A stretch of 64,000 nt of DNA from Cytophagales bacterium. Its GTDB lineage: Bacteria > Bacteroidota > Bacteroidia > Cytophagales > Spirosomataceae. This document shows positions 24,521-32,700 of the stretch, one piece after another; within the stretch, counting starts at the first letter, position 1, and every line of letters starts with the position of its first letter. The stretch is taken from NCBI GenBank assembly GCA_013298125.1, contig JAAFJP010000004.1, forward strand, positions 124,001 through 188,000, written 5' to 3'. A model generated the notes under the pieces. It ran no database searches and was not told the origin of the DNA. It saw only the letters and a list, made by a program, of their open reading frames with translations. The position numbers and the translations under genes are program-made.

Positions 24521-25039
24521 TTATTTTTTGGGTGTTATTTGAATTTTGAACTTACAATCGCCTATAAAAATATCTTTATCGACAAAGTTGGAAACAGTGA
24601 GATTCATTTCGCCTTCGATATATTCTTGTGATTTGAATTTCGTAATCACGAATGTGCCTGATTTGGTAACATAGGTCTGACCTACTTTAAAATAGACCAC
24701 ATTTGCATTCAAATCTTCTTTCAAGGCAGGATTTTTTAGATTATAAATTTTATTCAAAACGGGTCCAGAAGGTAGTGAAGTAAATTGTAAAGAAATGAAC
24801 TCTTTGTCATCAATAATACCTCTAACATCGTATAAGTTTTCCCTATTTGGAAACAATCCACCTTGAAAATTAACTGTTTTTGATTGCCAAGGATTACTCC
24901 CCACCAAGGCAGTCATGCTCCCTGTTACGGTGTAGGTTAGTCCGTTATCATCTGGCTCGGGGTCAGCGTTTGACTTACTGCATGATGCTGAAAATAAGGC
25001 GAATACGCCTAAGAAGAAGAGTTTTTTAAAATTTTTCAT
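24521..25039 (-). CDS. Lipoprotein of DUF6252-like type
   Basis: A 172-residue lipoprotein. ATG 25039 begins the signal peptide MKNFKKLFFLGVFALFSASC with lipobox FSASC (Cys20). The upstream in-frame ATG (25099) would add 20 residues overlapping the previous gene. The mature domain is a small beta-sandwich with a GSNPWQSKTVNF segment near the start and an 'FVITKFKSQEYIEGEMNLTV' segment near the end. This resembles the DUF6252-type lipoproteins of Bacteroidota, which have no known function. The gene follows the preceding stop by 2 bp, so it is in an operon. Confidence 0.72.
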   Translation of the reverse strand: MKNFKKLFFLGVFALFSASCSKSNADPEPDDNGLTYTVTGSMTALVGSNPWQSKTVNFQGGLFPNRENLYDVRGIIDDKEFISLQFTSLPSGPVLNKIYNLKNPALKEDLNANVVYFKVGQTYVTKSGTFVITKFKSQEYIEGEMNLTVSNFVDKDIFIGDCKFKIQITPKK

Positions 25040-25041
25040 AA

Positions 25042-25887
25042 TTATTGATATTGATAAGAGATAACTAAACTGTGAAATTGAAGTGTGTTGCCCGTCCAAT
25101 TACCAACTGACGAAATATTGACGTAATAGGAATTATTGAAATTGTCAATAACCTCACTGGCATTGTCGTTAATGCTAAATACAGAAGTAACATTAGCGGA
25201 ACTTTGGGCGGTTGCAATGGTCGTGAAGGCGTTTGATAAATGGCTATTTCGATTGAATGCAAAAGAGATATTAGAAGCTGAATTATCATTCACAAACATT
25301 CTAACGTTGGTTACTTTCACGCCATCGGGCAAGTTCACGGGCAAATACATTGTTTTGGGTGCGTTAGTGGTATTGAACCACGCAAAGCCACTGCCTTTAC
25401 GGAGTTGGTCGTCCCAGTCTTGGGCTTGTACGGCAGTGAAATTGTAGCTTTGATAATGATTTGTGGCAATATTATCAACCACCAATTTTCCATTTCTATC
25501 GGCAAAAACAGGTTTGAGTTGGACTGTATTTGTGGTAGTAAACCTCATCTCCTTGCTCTGAAATATACCGTCTGTGTAAACGCCCGTTTGCGTTATTCCC
25601 GTACCAATAATTGGAAAACCAAAATTGAAATATATACCACCTTCAAAATAAAATGAAAGTAAATTATCAACACGTTGAAACCCCCCTTTGAAAATTCCCC
25701 CTTCTGAAAAGTTGAAATTTGAGGTTGTATTTAGAGGTGCGAATATGCTCAAAGCATTAAAATTATTTTGGTCAATTGTCAGCGGTCTATTAATTTTTAT
25801 CTCATTAGCTCCCATATCCATCTTACTTTGTGCCAACCCTTGAAAACACAAAATGCTCATAATCAATACTTTAAATAAATTTTTCAT
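25042..25887 (-). CDS. Exported protein, possible tail-fibre-like or surface protein, function unknown
   Basis: A 281-residue exported protein with a signal peptide (about 1-19, ending GLAQ). The mature sequence is rich in Asn, Phe and Thr with alternating strand patterns (FNFSEGGIFKGGFQRVDNLL, GITQTGVYTDGIFQ, DDQLRKGSGFAWFNTTNAPK). There is no Cys in the mature part beyond the signal region. Such sequences in Bacteroidota are often annotated only as hypothetical secreted proteins. The gene is 15 bp downstream of the OmpA-family gene and 2 bp upstream of a lipoprotein gene. Confidence 0.7.
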   Translation of the reverse strand: MKNLFKVLIMSILCFQGLAQSKMDMGANEIKINRPLTIDQNNFNALSIFAPLNTTSNFNFSEGGIFKGGFQRVDNLLSFYFEGGIYFNFGFPIIGTGITQTGVYTDGIFQSKEMRFTTTNTVQLKPVFADRNGKLVVDNIATNHYQSYNFTAVQAQDWDDQLRKGSGFAWFNTTNAPKTMYLPVNLPDGVKVTNVRMFVNDNSASNISFAFNRNSHLSNAFTTIATAQSSANVTSVFSINDNASEVIDNFNNSYYVNISSVGNWTGNTLQFHSLVISYQYQ

Positions 25888-25902
25888 GTGGATTTTTGGG
25901 GT

Positions 25903-27267
25903 TTAAAGTTTAATAAATTCTACTCTACGATTATTGGCTTTGCCTTGTGGCGTGGTGTTTGGGTCGGAAGGTTGGGTTTCGCCTTTGCCGTCAGTTTCCA
26001 TTTGGTCGTTAGTAATTCCGAATTCTGTATTCAAAGCATTTTTAACGGCAGCTGCTCTTCGTTTGGATAAATCTAAGTTTTTGGCATCGTCCCCATCAGA
26101 ATCTGTATGCCCAATAATTTTCACTTTCACCGTCGGATTTTCTTTCAAAACCGTTCCGATTTCTTTTAAAATACCGTAAGACTCAGCCTTGATTTTGTCA
26201 GAATTTACATCGAAAAGAATCCCACGAGTAACAAATTTTCCTTCGGTGATGAGTTTATTGCGGGTATCGGGAGCACCCACAGCGTAACGGACATTTGCCA
26301 CCATAACCTCATCTGGATTATCGGTAGTAACATAATTCATGTAGGAAGTGCCAAATTTGAAGGTATTATATTTAAGTTTTGCATCGAAAGCCTGCGGAAT
26401 ATCTAATACTTTGGTCTCATTGACATACATTCGTAAACGAGCCTTTTGTCGCCAAATAGAGACCTTGGCAAAAAGGGGCATTGAGCAATCCTCAGAAGCA
26501 AATTGTTTGATGTTCAAGCCGTCATTTTTACTCATTTCTTCACTGTTTTCATAGATAATATACCCAGCCTCACCTTTGCATGGTCGCCAATCGAAGTAGA
26601 TTCCGTTTTGAACGTATTTATTGGGTAAATCTTTTTTAGGATTATCAACTGCACTGAGATACATACTGTAATTCAGTAAGTTATTAGAATTGTAGCGGGT
26701 AAAAACATCAAATTCGAGCGTGAAATTTTCGGGCATATCTTTCACAAACTCAGGCATAAAAAATCCATCTTTCGACATGAAAAGCCATTTTTCGGGTCTG
26801 TTTTCCAACTTAACAATCTCCGCCGTCGAATTGGTATTCCAACCCAAAGGGAAGTCCCCCACATTGGTCGTAGAAAAATCATCAAAAGCAATCACTTTTT
26901 CGCCCGCCACAAAATCAAATTTTGAGTAGGTTTTCATGCTGGTTTTAGTAGATGAGGAATTGCTGGAATTTGTACCATTACTTGAATTGGTATTAGCATT
27001 TTTACTTGATGTCTGGCGATTTTCAGTCGTATTTTCCTGATTATCAGACGTTTCTTCGTTTTTCTCAACCTTTTTCTTCTCCTTTTTTTTGAAGATATTG
27101 CCGATACCTTCTTCTATTTTATCGAAACCCTTGTTGATTCCTTGATCAACTTTGTTGTTTGCTCGATTTTCGGCGGAACGTTTTGCGGTTTCTTTGGGGT
27201 CAATAATTTGAGCCGAAAGACTAAATGAAGCCAATAAATAAACTGAGATGAGAGGTAATATTTTCAT
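25903..27267 (-). CDS. OmpA-family outer-membrane protein with peptidoglycan-binding C-terminus
   Basis: A 454-residue protein. The signal peptide (1-19, LSAQ) is followed by a charged helical region with Lys/Glu runs and an Asn/Ser-rich low-complexity linker (to about residue 110). A beta-sandwich domain of lectin/jelly-roll appearance spans about 115-310 (FDVFTRYN, YIIYENSEEM, LRMYVNETKVLDIP). The C-terminal OmpA domain is at about 335-454, with GILFDVNSDKI, VKIIGHTDSDG, LSKRRAAAV and NRRVEFIKL, which binds meso-diaminopimelate-containing peptidoglycan. It tethers the outer membrane to the wall and heads a minus-strand run of exported proteins down to 20.7 kb. Confidence 0.88.
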   Translation of the reverse strand: MKILPLISVYLLASFSLSAQIIDPKETAKRSAENRANNKVDQGINKGFDKIEEGIGNIFKKKEKKKVEKNEETSDNQENTTENRQTSSKNANTNSSNGTNSSNSSSTKTSMKTYSKFDFVAGEKVIAFDDFSTTNVGDFPLGWNTNSTAEIVKLENRPEKWLFMSKDGFFMPEFVKDMPENFTLEFDVFTRYNSNNLLNYSMYLSAVDNPKKDLPNKYVQNGIYFDWRPCKGEAGYIIYENSEEMSKNDGLNIKQFASEDCSMPLFAKVSIWRQKARLRMYVNETKVLDIPQAFDAKLKYNTFKFGTSYMNYVTTDNPDEVMVANVRYAVGAPDTRNKLITEGKFVTRGILFDVNSDKIKAESYGILKEIGTVLKENPTVKVKIIGHTDSDGDDAKNLDLSKRRAAAVKNALNTEFGITNDQMETDGKGETQPSDPNTTPQGKANNRRVEFIKL

Positions 27268-27305
27268 GTTCTGATTTGTTTTTATTTATTTGTGTAGAAT
27301 TCAGA

Positions 27306-27353
27306 AAAAAGTAAACCCTCGGATGAATATTTTTTTTCATAAGTTTACTTTTT
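27306..27353. promoter_or_regulatory. Inverted repeat in the divergent OmpA/sigma control region
   Basis: Perfect 11-nt arms AAAAAGTAAAC (27306-27316) and GTTTACTTTTT (27343-27353) lie between the divergent starts at 27267 and 27383. A palindrome in a shared control region may bind a dimeric regulator or affect start-site use. Confidence 0.4.
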
Positions 27354-27382
27354 CGTAAAAAATACACTAAAAAATAACAGCG

Positions 27383-27904
27383 GTGATAGACTTAAATTTA
27401 TTGAAAATAGCCCAACCCGAAGCTATTGAAAACGTATATAAAACCCATCGAAAAGCGTTTATCGCCTTCGGGGTTAAGTACGGATTGGCAGAGGATGAAC
27501 TGTTGGACATTTATCAGGATACCATCATCGCCTTCATCGAAAATATCCGAAAAGGACACCTCGAAAATCTGCAAGTGGAAGTAAAGACCTATCTTTTTTC
27601 AATTGGTAAATACCTGATTTTCAGTAAATTAAAATCTAAAAACGATATAAATACAACCATTGAAGATTTACCTGATAACTTCGTTTGGGAAGAATTGGAA
27701 GAAGAAAACGAAGAGCGTCTGACAGAAATATCGGCGAGTTTGCAAAGTTTGGGAGAGCAATGTTACAAGATTCTGACGATGTTTTATTACGAAGAAAAGA
27801 AGTTGGACGAGATTCAAAAAATACTAAAATACGATAACAAAGATGTCTTGAAAAGTCAAAAATCAAGATGTTTGAATCACCTGAAAAAACTACTAAAAAA
27901 ATGA
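27383..27904 (+). CDS. ECF-type sigma factor
   Basis: A 173-residue sigma-70-like protein. It starts with GTG at 27383, as there is no ATG upstream in this frame before stops. Region 2 (about 15-85) has the segments KYGLAEDELLDIYQDTIIAF and EVKTYLFSIGKYL, and region 4 (about 115-173) ends in QKSRCLNHLKKLLKK. It overlaps the start of the next gene by 4 bp (ATGA), the classic arrangement of an ECF sigma factor with its anti-sigma factor. Acidic stretches (EELEEENEERL) lie between regions 2 and 4. The target promoters are unknown, though the nearby inverted repeat and its own operon are candidates. Confidence 0.88.
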   Translation: MIDLNLLKIAQPEAIENVYKTHRKAFIAFGVKYGLAEDELLDIYQDTIIAFIENIRKGHLENLQVEVKTYLFSIGKYLIFSKLKSKNDINTTIEDLPDNFVWEELEEENEERLTEISASLQSLGEQCYKILTMFYYEEKKLDEIQKILKYDNKDVLKSQKSRCLNHLKKLLKK

Positions 27905-28629
27905 GTCCAGATAAAGAAATATTGATTGAAAAATACTTTGAAAAGCAACTTTCATCTAATGAAAAACAGCTTTTTGACGAAGCCCTAAAAAATGATGAAG
28001 AATTCAAAACGGCTTTTGATTTTGAAAAAAGCGTAAAAGATGGAATTCATTTTCAGGAAAGAGACGCTTTGAAAAAGATGCTTCAAGGTTTTGAAGAAAA
28101 GCCACAAAAAAAGATTATTCCTTTCAGAAATTGGCTTTGGCTGGGGGCTGCCGCTTCGCTGGTGATTGGCTTTTCGCTTTGGTTATTCCTTGGAAATCAG
28201 GCAAGTAGCGAAGAATTATATTTAAGTTATTATCAAAGTTATCCCAATGTAGTAGCTCCGATTGTGCGGGGAGAAAATACGCAAGACGAAAAACTACGTG
28301 CTTTTGCAGCTTACGAAGAAGAAAATTACCCAATGGCTCAAACGCTTTTCCATCAACTTTTTGAAAAGACCAAAGAAGAGTACGCCATTTTCTATGAAGG
28401 TCAATGTTATTTTGCTTCGGGCGAAACTCAAAAAGGCATTCAATTATTGGAATGTTTCAATTTTTCGGACAATAAATATCCTTTCAAAACGCAACAGAAG
28501 TGGTATTTGGCTTTGGGATATTTGAAATTAGGGGAAGTTGAGAAAGCAAAAAAGTATTTGCAGATTTTGGTAGGTTATGAAAATATTCAGAAGGAAAATG
28601 CAGGGAATTTATTGGAAAAATTACATTAA
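27901..28629 (+). CDS. Membrane-anchored TPR protein, likely anti-sigma factor
   Basis: A 242-residue single-pass membrane protein. I chose ATG 27901, which overlaps the sigma stop codon by 4 bp, over the ATG at 27868. The N-terminal 70 residues are a helical cytoplasmic segment (EILIEKYFEKQLSSNEKQLF) like those of anti-sigma factors. One membrane helix (about 77-97) follows. The C-terminal part is periplasmic, with TPR-like helical pairs (FAAYEEENYPMAQTLFHQLF, LGYLKLGEVEKAKKYLQIL). By topology and coupling it should hold the sigma factor at the membrane until a periplasmic signal or cleavage releases it (inference). It faces, convergently, a TPR-CHAT protease gene. Confidence 0.75.
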   Translation: MSPDKEILIEKYFEKQLSSNEKQLFDEALKNDEEFKTAFDFEKSVKDGIHFQERDALKKMLQGFEEKPQKKIIPFRNWLWLGAAASLVIGFSLWLFLGNQASSEELYLSYYQSYPNVVAPIVRGENTQDEKLRAFAAYEEENYPMAQTLFHQLFEKTKEEYAIFYEGQCYFASGETQKGIQLLECFNFSDNKYPFKTQQKWYLALGYLKLGEVEKAKKYLQILVGYENIQKENAGNLLEKLH

Positions 28630-28638
28630 TTTACTTAT

Positions 28639-28671
28639 ACGGAAGTCGTCCTTTTGAAGGACGACTTCCGT
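28639..28671. terminator. Hairpin between convergent genes
   Basis: Perfect 15-nt arms ACGGAAGTCGTCCTT (28639-28653) and its complement (28657-28671) flank a 3-nt loop. It lies between the ends of the anti-sigma gene (28629) and the CHAT gene (28685). There is no T-run on either side, so termination is likely but not of the canonical type. Confidence 0.55.
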
Positions 28672-28684
28672 GTACGGTGGCAAA

Positions 28685-31645
28685 TTATTGAACCTTCAAT
28701 GTTTGATTATTTGCTCTTTGCCGATAAAATAAAAATCCAAGCACCGTAACCCCAAAAATCCCCCCCAAAACATACCACAAATAATTTCCCTCCGAAATTG
28801 GATTACTATTCCCATTTAGTACAAATCCAGCCCAATAATAAGGATGCGTTTTTGCGGGATTTTTTTGAATAAAAGTTTGCTTCGCCAAGGCAAGGGCATC
28901 ATTTTTGGGCTTTGAATCTGATAAATATTCATAAAAATAACCCATCAATTCAGCCGTTTCTTTGTCTGGTACTTGCCAAAGACTGTGTACCAACGATTGC
29001 ACACCCGCATAGTTTAACGCACGACTAATACTCATTAAACCTTCGCCATTTTGTTGTTGTCCCACTCCCGTATTGCACGCACTCAAAACCACTAATTCCG
29101 AAGGAAAATTTAATGCGTACAATTCTTTGAAAGACAGTTTTTCTTGGTTTTGAAACAATAAATTCGACTCCTCATAATCAGTTTCGTTGAGGAGTGAGTG
29201 CATTGCCAAATGATGAATTTTACTTTGACCGATGCTGTTCAAAAAGTTTTGCTTGGTGGCTGTTTCTTGCTTGAAAATTTGAGAATTTTTAAATGTTTGG
29301 GCAATTTTTTCTATCTCCGAAGCTGTATAAATCAACTTGCCATTGATGTCTCTGACGGCTACAATATCATTGCCATATTCAGGAGCAAAACCTGTGAGAT
29401 TAAACCTGTAACTATTTGATTGACTGAGTGTTGAACTCCAAATTTTTAAGGAATAATTATAGGAAAAACTTGCTTTGCTTAGCAATATTTTACCTTGCTC
29501 GTCTGTCAAAGTTTCAAAGGGAATGTAGCTCAGAAAGTCTTCCGTAATAAAATCTATTTGCTTGGCGGTGATTCCTAATGGCTTGATTAAGAGTTGATGC
29601 AATTGCTTTGAATAATTCGTAAAATCAAAGTCAATTTTACGCAATTTCTCGTAGTAACCTTTGCACAAAGATTCAAGTTTCTGTTTACTCCCCAAGTCAA
29701 AAACTTTAATCTCCTTTTCATCAATAAGGTGTGCATAAACAGTGCTATCCGTTACCGAATATTTCACAATAATTCTATCTTTTTTAAGCTGATTCTGAAT
29801 GTTTTTTACCTCAAAATCGGTAGCATTAAAACGTTTGAAATTAGGATTTTGGTTGATGATTTCTTCTTCAATTTTCACTAATTCCTGTTGCGTTTTTTCC
29901 AACTCATTTTTTTGTGTAACGGTTGGTTTCTCCAAACTTTCCAGTATTGATTTTTGGAGTTGCAGTTCGTTTTTCTTTTCTAATAATGCTTTTGAAAGGT
30001 TGAGATTCTCCTGATTTCTCAACATCAATCGCTGAAAAAGATGCTGAGAACCATTATTTTCGAGGCTATTGAGCGAAAAATACACTTCGTTTTTATCCTC
30101 GGGCGAGCGTACATCCGTATAAAGCAAGCCTTCTTTAATGCTTCGTAGATATTGGTCTAAAGCAGGATTAAAAATACCTTTTTGATAAAATCTTTCAAAC
30201 ATTGCCGAAGCTAATTTGTAAAAATTTCGCATCGTTTTTAAGTCCGCTTTCTTCTTGCTTTGCTCATAAATTTTACGATAAACCAATCCCGAATGAATAA
30301 AAAGATTGACATAACTTCCCGAAGAAATTTCCCCAAAATCTGACACTTTTAGATTGGGTAAATTCACCTCTTTTTTGGTCATTAATTTATAGACCTCCTG
30401 CAAGGTTTTGATAGCCTCAGTTTGTTTTTTTTGATTTGCCAAAAGCTCCGATTTCAGTACACTCACTGTGAAATAACTCGTTCCTTTGCCAGCATAACTC
30501 ATGGCTTTTAGGCTTTTTTCAGCATATTCCAAGGCTTTTTTAGGCTCGTTTTTCTCATAAAATATCATGGCATACATCGCCTGAGCCTTCATTTTTTCAA
30601 AATCACTTTTAGCTATTTTTTCGGATATAGCATTGTATTTCAAGGCATTAGCGTAGTCTTTATTCACTCTATACGCATAAGCAACTTCATCATAAGCGGC
30701 AGGTAAAATGTAGAATTCCTGCTCATAATCTTCCTTGGTGGATTGTTTGAAGGTTTCTTCTAACTTTCGGAGATGAAACGTTATTTCATTAGGTTCAAAA
30801 ACATCTCCATAATACCGAATACTACTCAAATGAAACATCATACGGGCGTGTGCGTCATCGTATTTTTTTATGGGAATGTATTGCCCTTTTGATACCTTCT
30901 CAAAATGCTGATTCATGCAAGCCTCAAATATCTTTTGGTATTTTTGACACTTGGCTTTGTCGCCATAGTCCAAGTAATTGTAAATGATATTATTGTAAGT
31001 GATGGCGAGTTTATCAATATCATTTCCATAATATTTCGACCATATTTCTGCCGCCCTTTCTCTCACTTTTATCGCCTCACTTTCCATCTGAATCATAGAA
31101 TAATTATAAGCTAAGTTATTGTAAGCCAAAGCCGTAGCATAGTGATTTTTCAGCCCATTTTTATAAAAAATTTCAATGGCAGTTTTGTACGATTTCACCC
31201 CGTCGGCATATTCATTATTTTGAGCAAGTTCCCTCATCAACATTCCATCATAAAGGGTCTTTGGGGCTTTGACGGCACTGAGTTTGCTCAAATATGCAAC
31301 AGCCTCTTTCCATCTTTCTTGCCCACGTAATACACGAGCTTGGGTAAGATGCATATAAAATTCGATGCTTTTGGGGTTTGAGCATTTCTTATAATCAGCT
31401 AAAATTTTATCAAAAAGTTGTTTTGCTTTTTCTATTTCTTGGTCTTGGAGATGGATATTTACTTGGGCATTATCCAAAAGAATCTTGTACTCAATCGTAT
31501 TTTGTGGATTTGCTTTGCGAAGAGCAATTTCTTGTTTATAATATCCGCAAAAATGGAGGCTGTCCAATTTAGGAAGGATGAATGCTTTTTGGGCAAAAAG
31601 TTCTGTTGAAATTAATAGGAGTGTCAGGAGATATATTTTCTTCAT
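28685..31645 (-). CDS. TPR-CHAT protease, exported or membrane-anchored
   Basis: A 986-residue protein. A signal peptide or N-terminal anchor (residues 1-19, ending TELFAQ) is followed by about ten TPR-like helical repeats (to about residue 470) and a charged coiled-coil segment (about 560-615, ALLEKKNELQLQKSILESLE). A CHAT domain lies at about 690-935, with the catalytic dyad His816 in HHLAMHS and Cys857 in LSACNTG. A short C-terminal membrane segment (about 952-975, WYVLGGIFGVTVLGFLFY) ends in a basic tail. CHAT domains are caspase-like Cys proteases. The N-terminal signal plus C-terminal anchor would place TPR and CHAT outside the cytoplasm. It is convergent to an ECF sigma/anti-sigma pair, which could be its substrate or reporter (inference). 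Confidence 0.85.
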   Translation of the reverse strand: MKKIYLLTLLLISTELFAQKAFILPKLDSLHFCGYYKQEIALRKANPQNTIEYKILLDNAQVNIHLQDQEIEKAKQLFDKILADYKKCSNPKSIEFYMHLTQARVLRGQERWKEAVAYLSKLSAVKAPKTLYDGMLMRELAQNNEYADGVKSYKTAIEIFYKNGLKNHYATALAYNNLAYNYSMIQMESEAIKVRERAAEIWSKYYGNDIDKLAITYNNIIYNYLDYGDKAKCQKYQKIFEACMNQHFEKVSKGQYIPIKKYDDAHARMMFHLSSIRYYGDVFEPNEITFHLRKLEETFKQSTKEDYEQEFYILPAAYDEVAYAYRVNKDYANALKYNAISEKIAKSDFEKMKAQAMYAMIFYEKNEPKKALEYAEKSLKAMSYAGKGTSYFTVSVLKSELLANQKKQTEAIKTLQEVYKLMTKKEVNLPNLKVSDFGEISSGSYVNLFIHSGLVYRKIYEQSKKKADLKTMRNFYKLASAMFERFYQKGIFNPALDQYLRSIKEGLLYTDVRSPEDKNEVYFSLNSLENNGSQHLFQRLMLRNQENLNLSKALLEKKNELQLQKSILESLEKPTVTQKNELEKTQQELVKIEEEIINQNPNFKRFNATDFEVKNIQNQLKKDRIIVKYSVTDSTVYAHLIDEKEIKVFDLGSKQKLESLCKGYYEKLRKIDFDFTNYSKQLHQLLIKPLGITAKQIDFITEDFLSYIPFETLTDEQGKILLSKASFSYNYSLKIWSSTLSQSNSYRFNLTGFAPEYGNDIVAVRDINGKLIYTASEIEKIAQTFKNSQIFKQETATKQNFLNSIGQSKIHHLAMHSLLNETDYEESNLLFQNQEKLSFKELYALNFPSELVVLSACNTGVGQQQNGEGLMSISRALNYAGVQSLVHSLWQVPDKETAELMGYFYEYLSDSKPKNDALALAKQTFIQKNPAKTHPYYWAGFVLNGNSNPISEGNYLWYVLGGIFGVTVLGFLFYRQRANNQTLKVQ

Positions 31646-31763
31646 TTTTTTGAGGTAACTGTTTGATATGTGTGATGTTAAAGAAATCTAAGATAGTGAA
31701 GGTTTATGGATAAAAAACTAAATCTTTGGTTTTTTGTTTGAGAAGGGTTGTGCAATTATTTTG

Positions 31764-31799
31764 CAAAAAGAAAGCCCTCGACCATTGGTCGAAGGCTTT
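31764..31799 (-). terminator. Probable terminator of the giant repeat-protein gene
   Basis: Arms AAAGCCCTCGACCA (31771-31784) and TGGTCGAAGGCTTT (31786-31799) have one mismatch. On the minus strand the stem is followed by CTTTTTGC (complement of 31764-31770). It lies about 584 bp downstream of the giant gene's stop, and the core and flanks match the terminator at 20.64 kb. Confidence 0.6.
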
Positions 31800-31971
31800 G
31801 CATACATGGGTCAGGGTTAGTCTTCGCTCGCATTGAAAACTTTTCTTCCTTTTTTTCCCAATTTCGCTTTGTAATTATCTTTTATGTCTGTCCGAACAAG
31901 GATGTTCGGGGTACATTTTATTTCCGCTTTTGATGAATCGAATCGGTTTATTCGTCTTTCCTCCCTCCTAC

Positions 31972-32023
31972 TCTTTACGATTCTGGAGAATCGATTTACA
32001 TTCTTTACGATTCTGGAGAATCG
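31972..32023. repeat. Direct repeat with palindromic core
   Basis: Two identical 22-bp copies at 31972-31993 and 32002-32023 each contain the palindromic core CGATTCTGGAGAATCG. Confidence 0.75.
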
Positions 32024-32216
32024 TGGTACACTGATTTTGTAATATCAGGGTTAGGGTCAGACTCCAATCAAATCATTTATTTATTGTTTCCTAATTCGAT
32101 AAACAAACAAAATGTTTTCGTCCAATCCCTAATCCTTTTATTACGTTTTTAAGTCAGGCAATAGTTTTATGATGAATGATAAACAAACCTTATTCACGCA
32201 AAAACTATATCCTGAT

Positions 32217-32359
32217 TTGGTTTATTAGTTATTGGTTTATTGGTTTATTGGTTTATTGGTTTAAATGAGTCTGCCTAATGAGTATTAAGTTCCTCAGAAA
32301 ACATTTACTTTACTCAACCTTTATTAACCAATCTCTAAGCCTAATAACTAATAAACCAA
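32217..32359. repeat. Inverted repeat next to the giant gene's stop
   Basis: Perfect 17-nt arms TTGGTTTATTAGTTATT (32217-32233) and its complement (32343-32359) flank an 8-bp tandem repeat ATTGGTTT x4 (32231-32262). The right arm ends 24 bp before the stop codon at 32383-32385 (on the complementary strand) and could form a terminating hairpin. Confidence 0.6.
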
Positions 32360-32382
32360 TAACCAATCAACCAATAACTAAT

Positions 32383-32700
32383 CTACTTCTTCCCGCTTTT
32401 CGTCTTGGTTACGCCGTATGGTACACATTTCGCTTCTCCACATGAGCAAACCACTTGCTGAATTGTTACCGTGTAATCTTGGAAACAATTGTTGGCGTTG
32501 AACACACGTACTGTGTATGTTGTGCCTGCATTGGTTGTTGGATTAGCAATACCAGATTTCACGATTCCATTCGCTGGGATGGTTGTTGCGTCTGCGTATT
32601 TCTTAGTACCCGTATAAGTTGCTCCTTCGACGATGTCGTATTTCAATCCTGTGAATGTTCCTGCTAACTTAACAGCTCCATCATTCTTAGGAGTGTCTTG
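32383..32700 (-). other. C-terminal domain and Cys/Lys tail of the giant protein
   Basis: The last about 100 residues form a distinct unit. A beta-rich domain of about 80 residues (STCDQDTPKND, YADATTIPANG, YTVRVFNANNC) is followed by VVCSCGEAKCVPYG and VTKTKSGKK at the end. It lacks the type A (PNP...) and type B (FTPNGD) motifs of the T9SS proteins at 9.1 and 16.1 kb. From memory, similar 'CxC...CxP...K' tails end other large Cytophagales adhesins, but I cannot check that here. It is a candidate export or attachment signal. Confidence 0.5.

Larger units (their letters stand above)
31646..32382. other. Intergenic region rich in palindromes
   Basis: 737 bp between the CHAT gene start and the giant gene stop, with no ORF. 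In order it holds a terminator-like hairpin (31764-31799), a TCCGAACAAGGATGTTCGG palindrome at about 31893, two direct copies of a TCTTTACGATTCTGGAGAATCG unit, an 8-bp tandem repeat (ATTGGTTT x4, 32231-32262) and a 17-nt-arm inverted repeat adjoining the giant gene's stop. Each class looks like dispersed intergenic repeats of Cytophagales-type genomes. Confidence 0.65.

Noticed and set aside
27868-27900. Longer start (27868) for the anti-sigma candidate
   Set aside because: It would overlap the sigma gene by 37 bp; the ATG at 27901 gives the usual 4-bp overlap.
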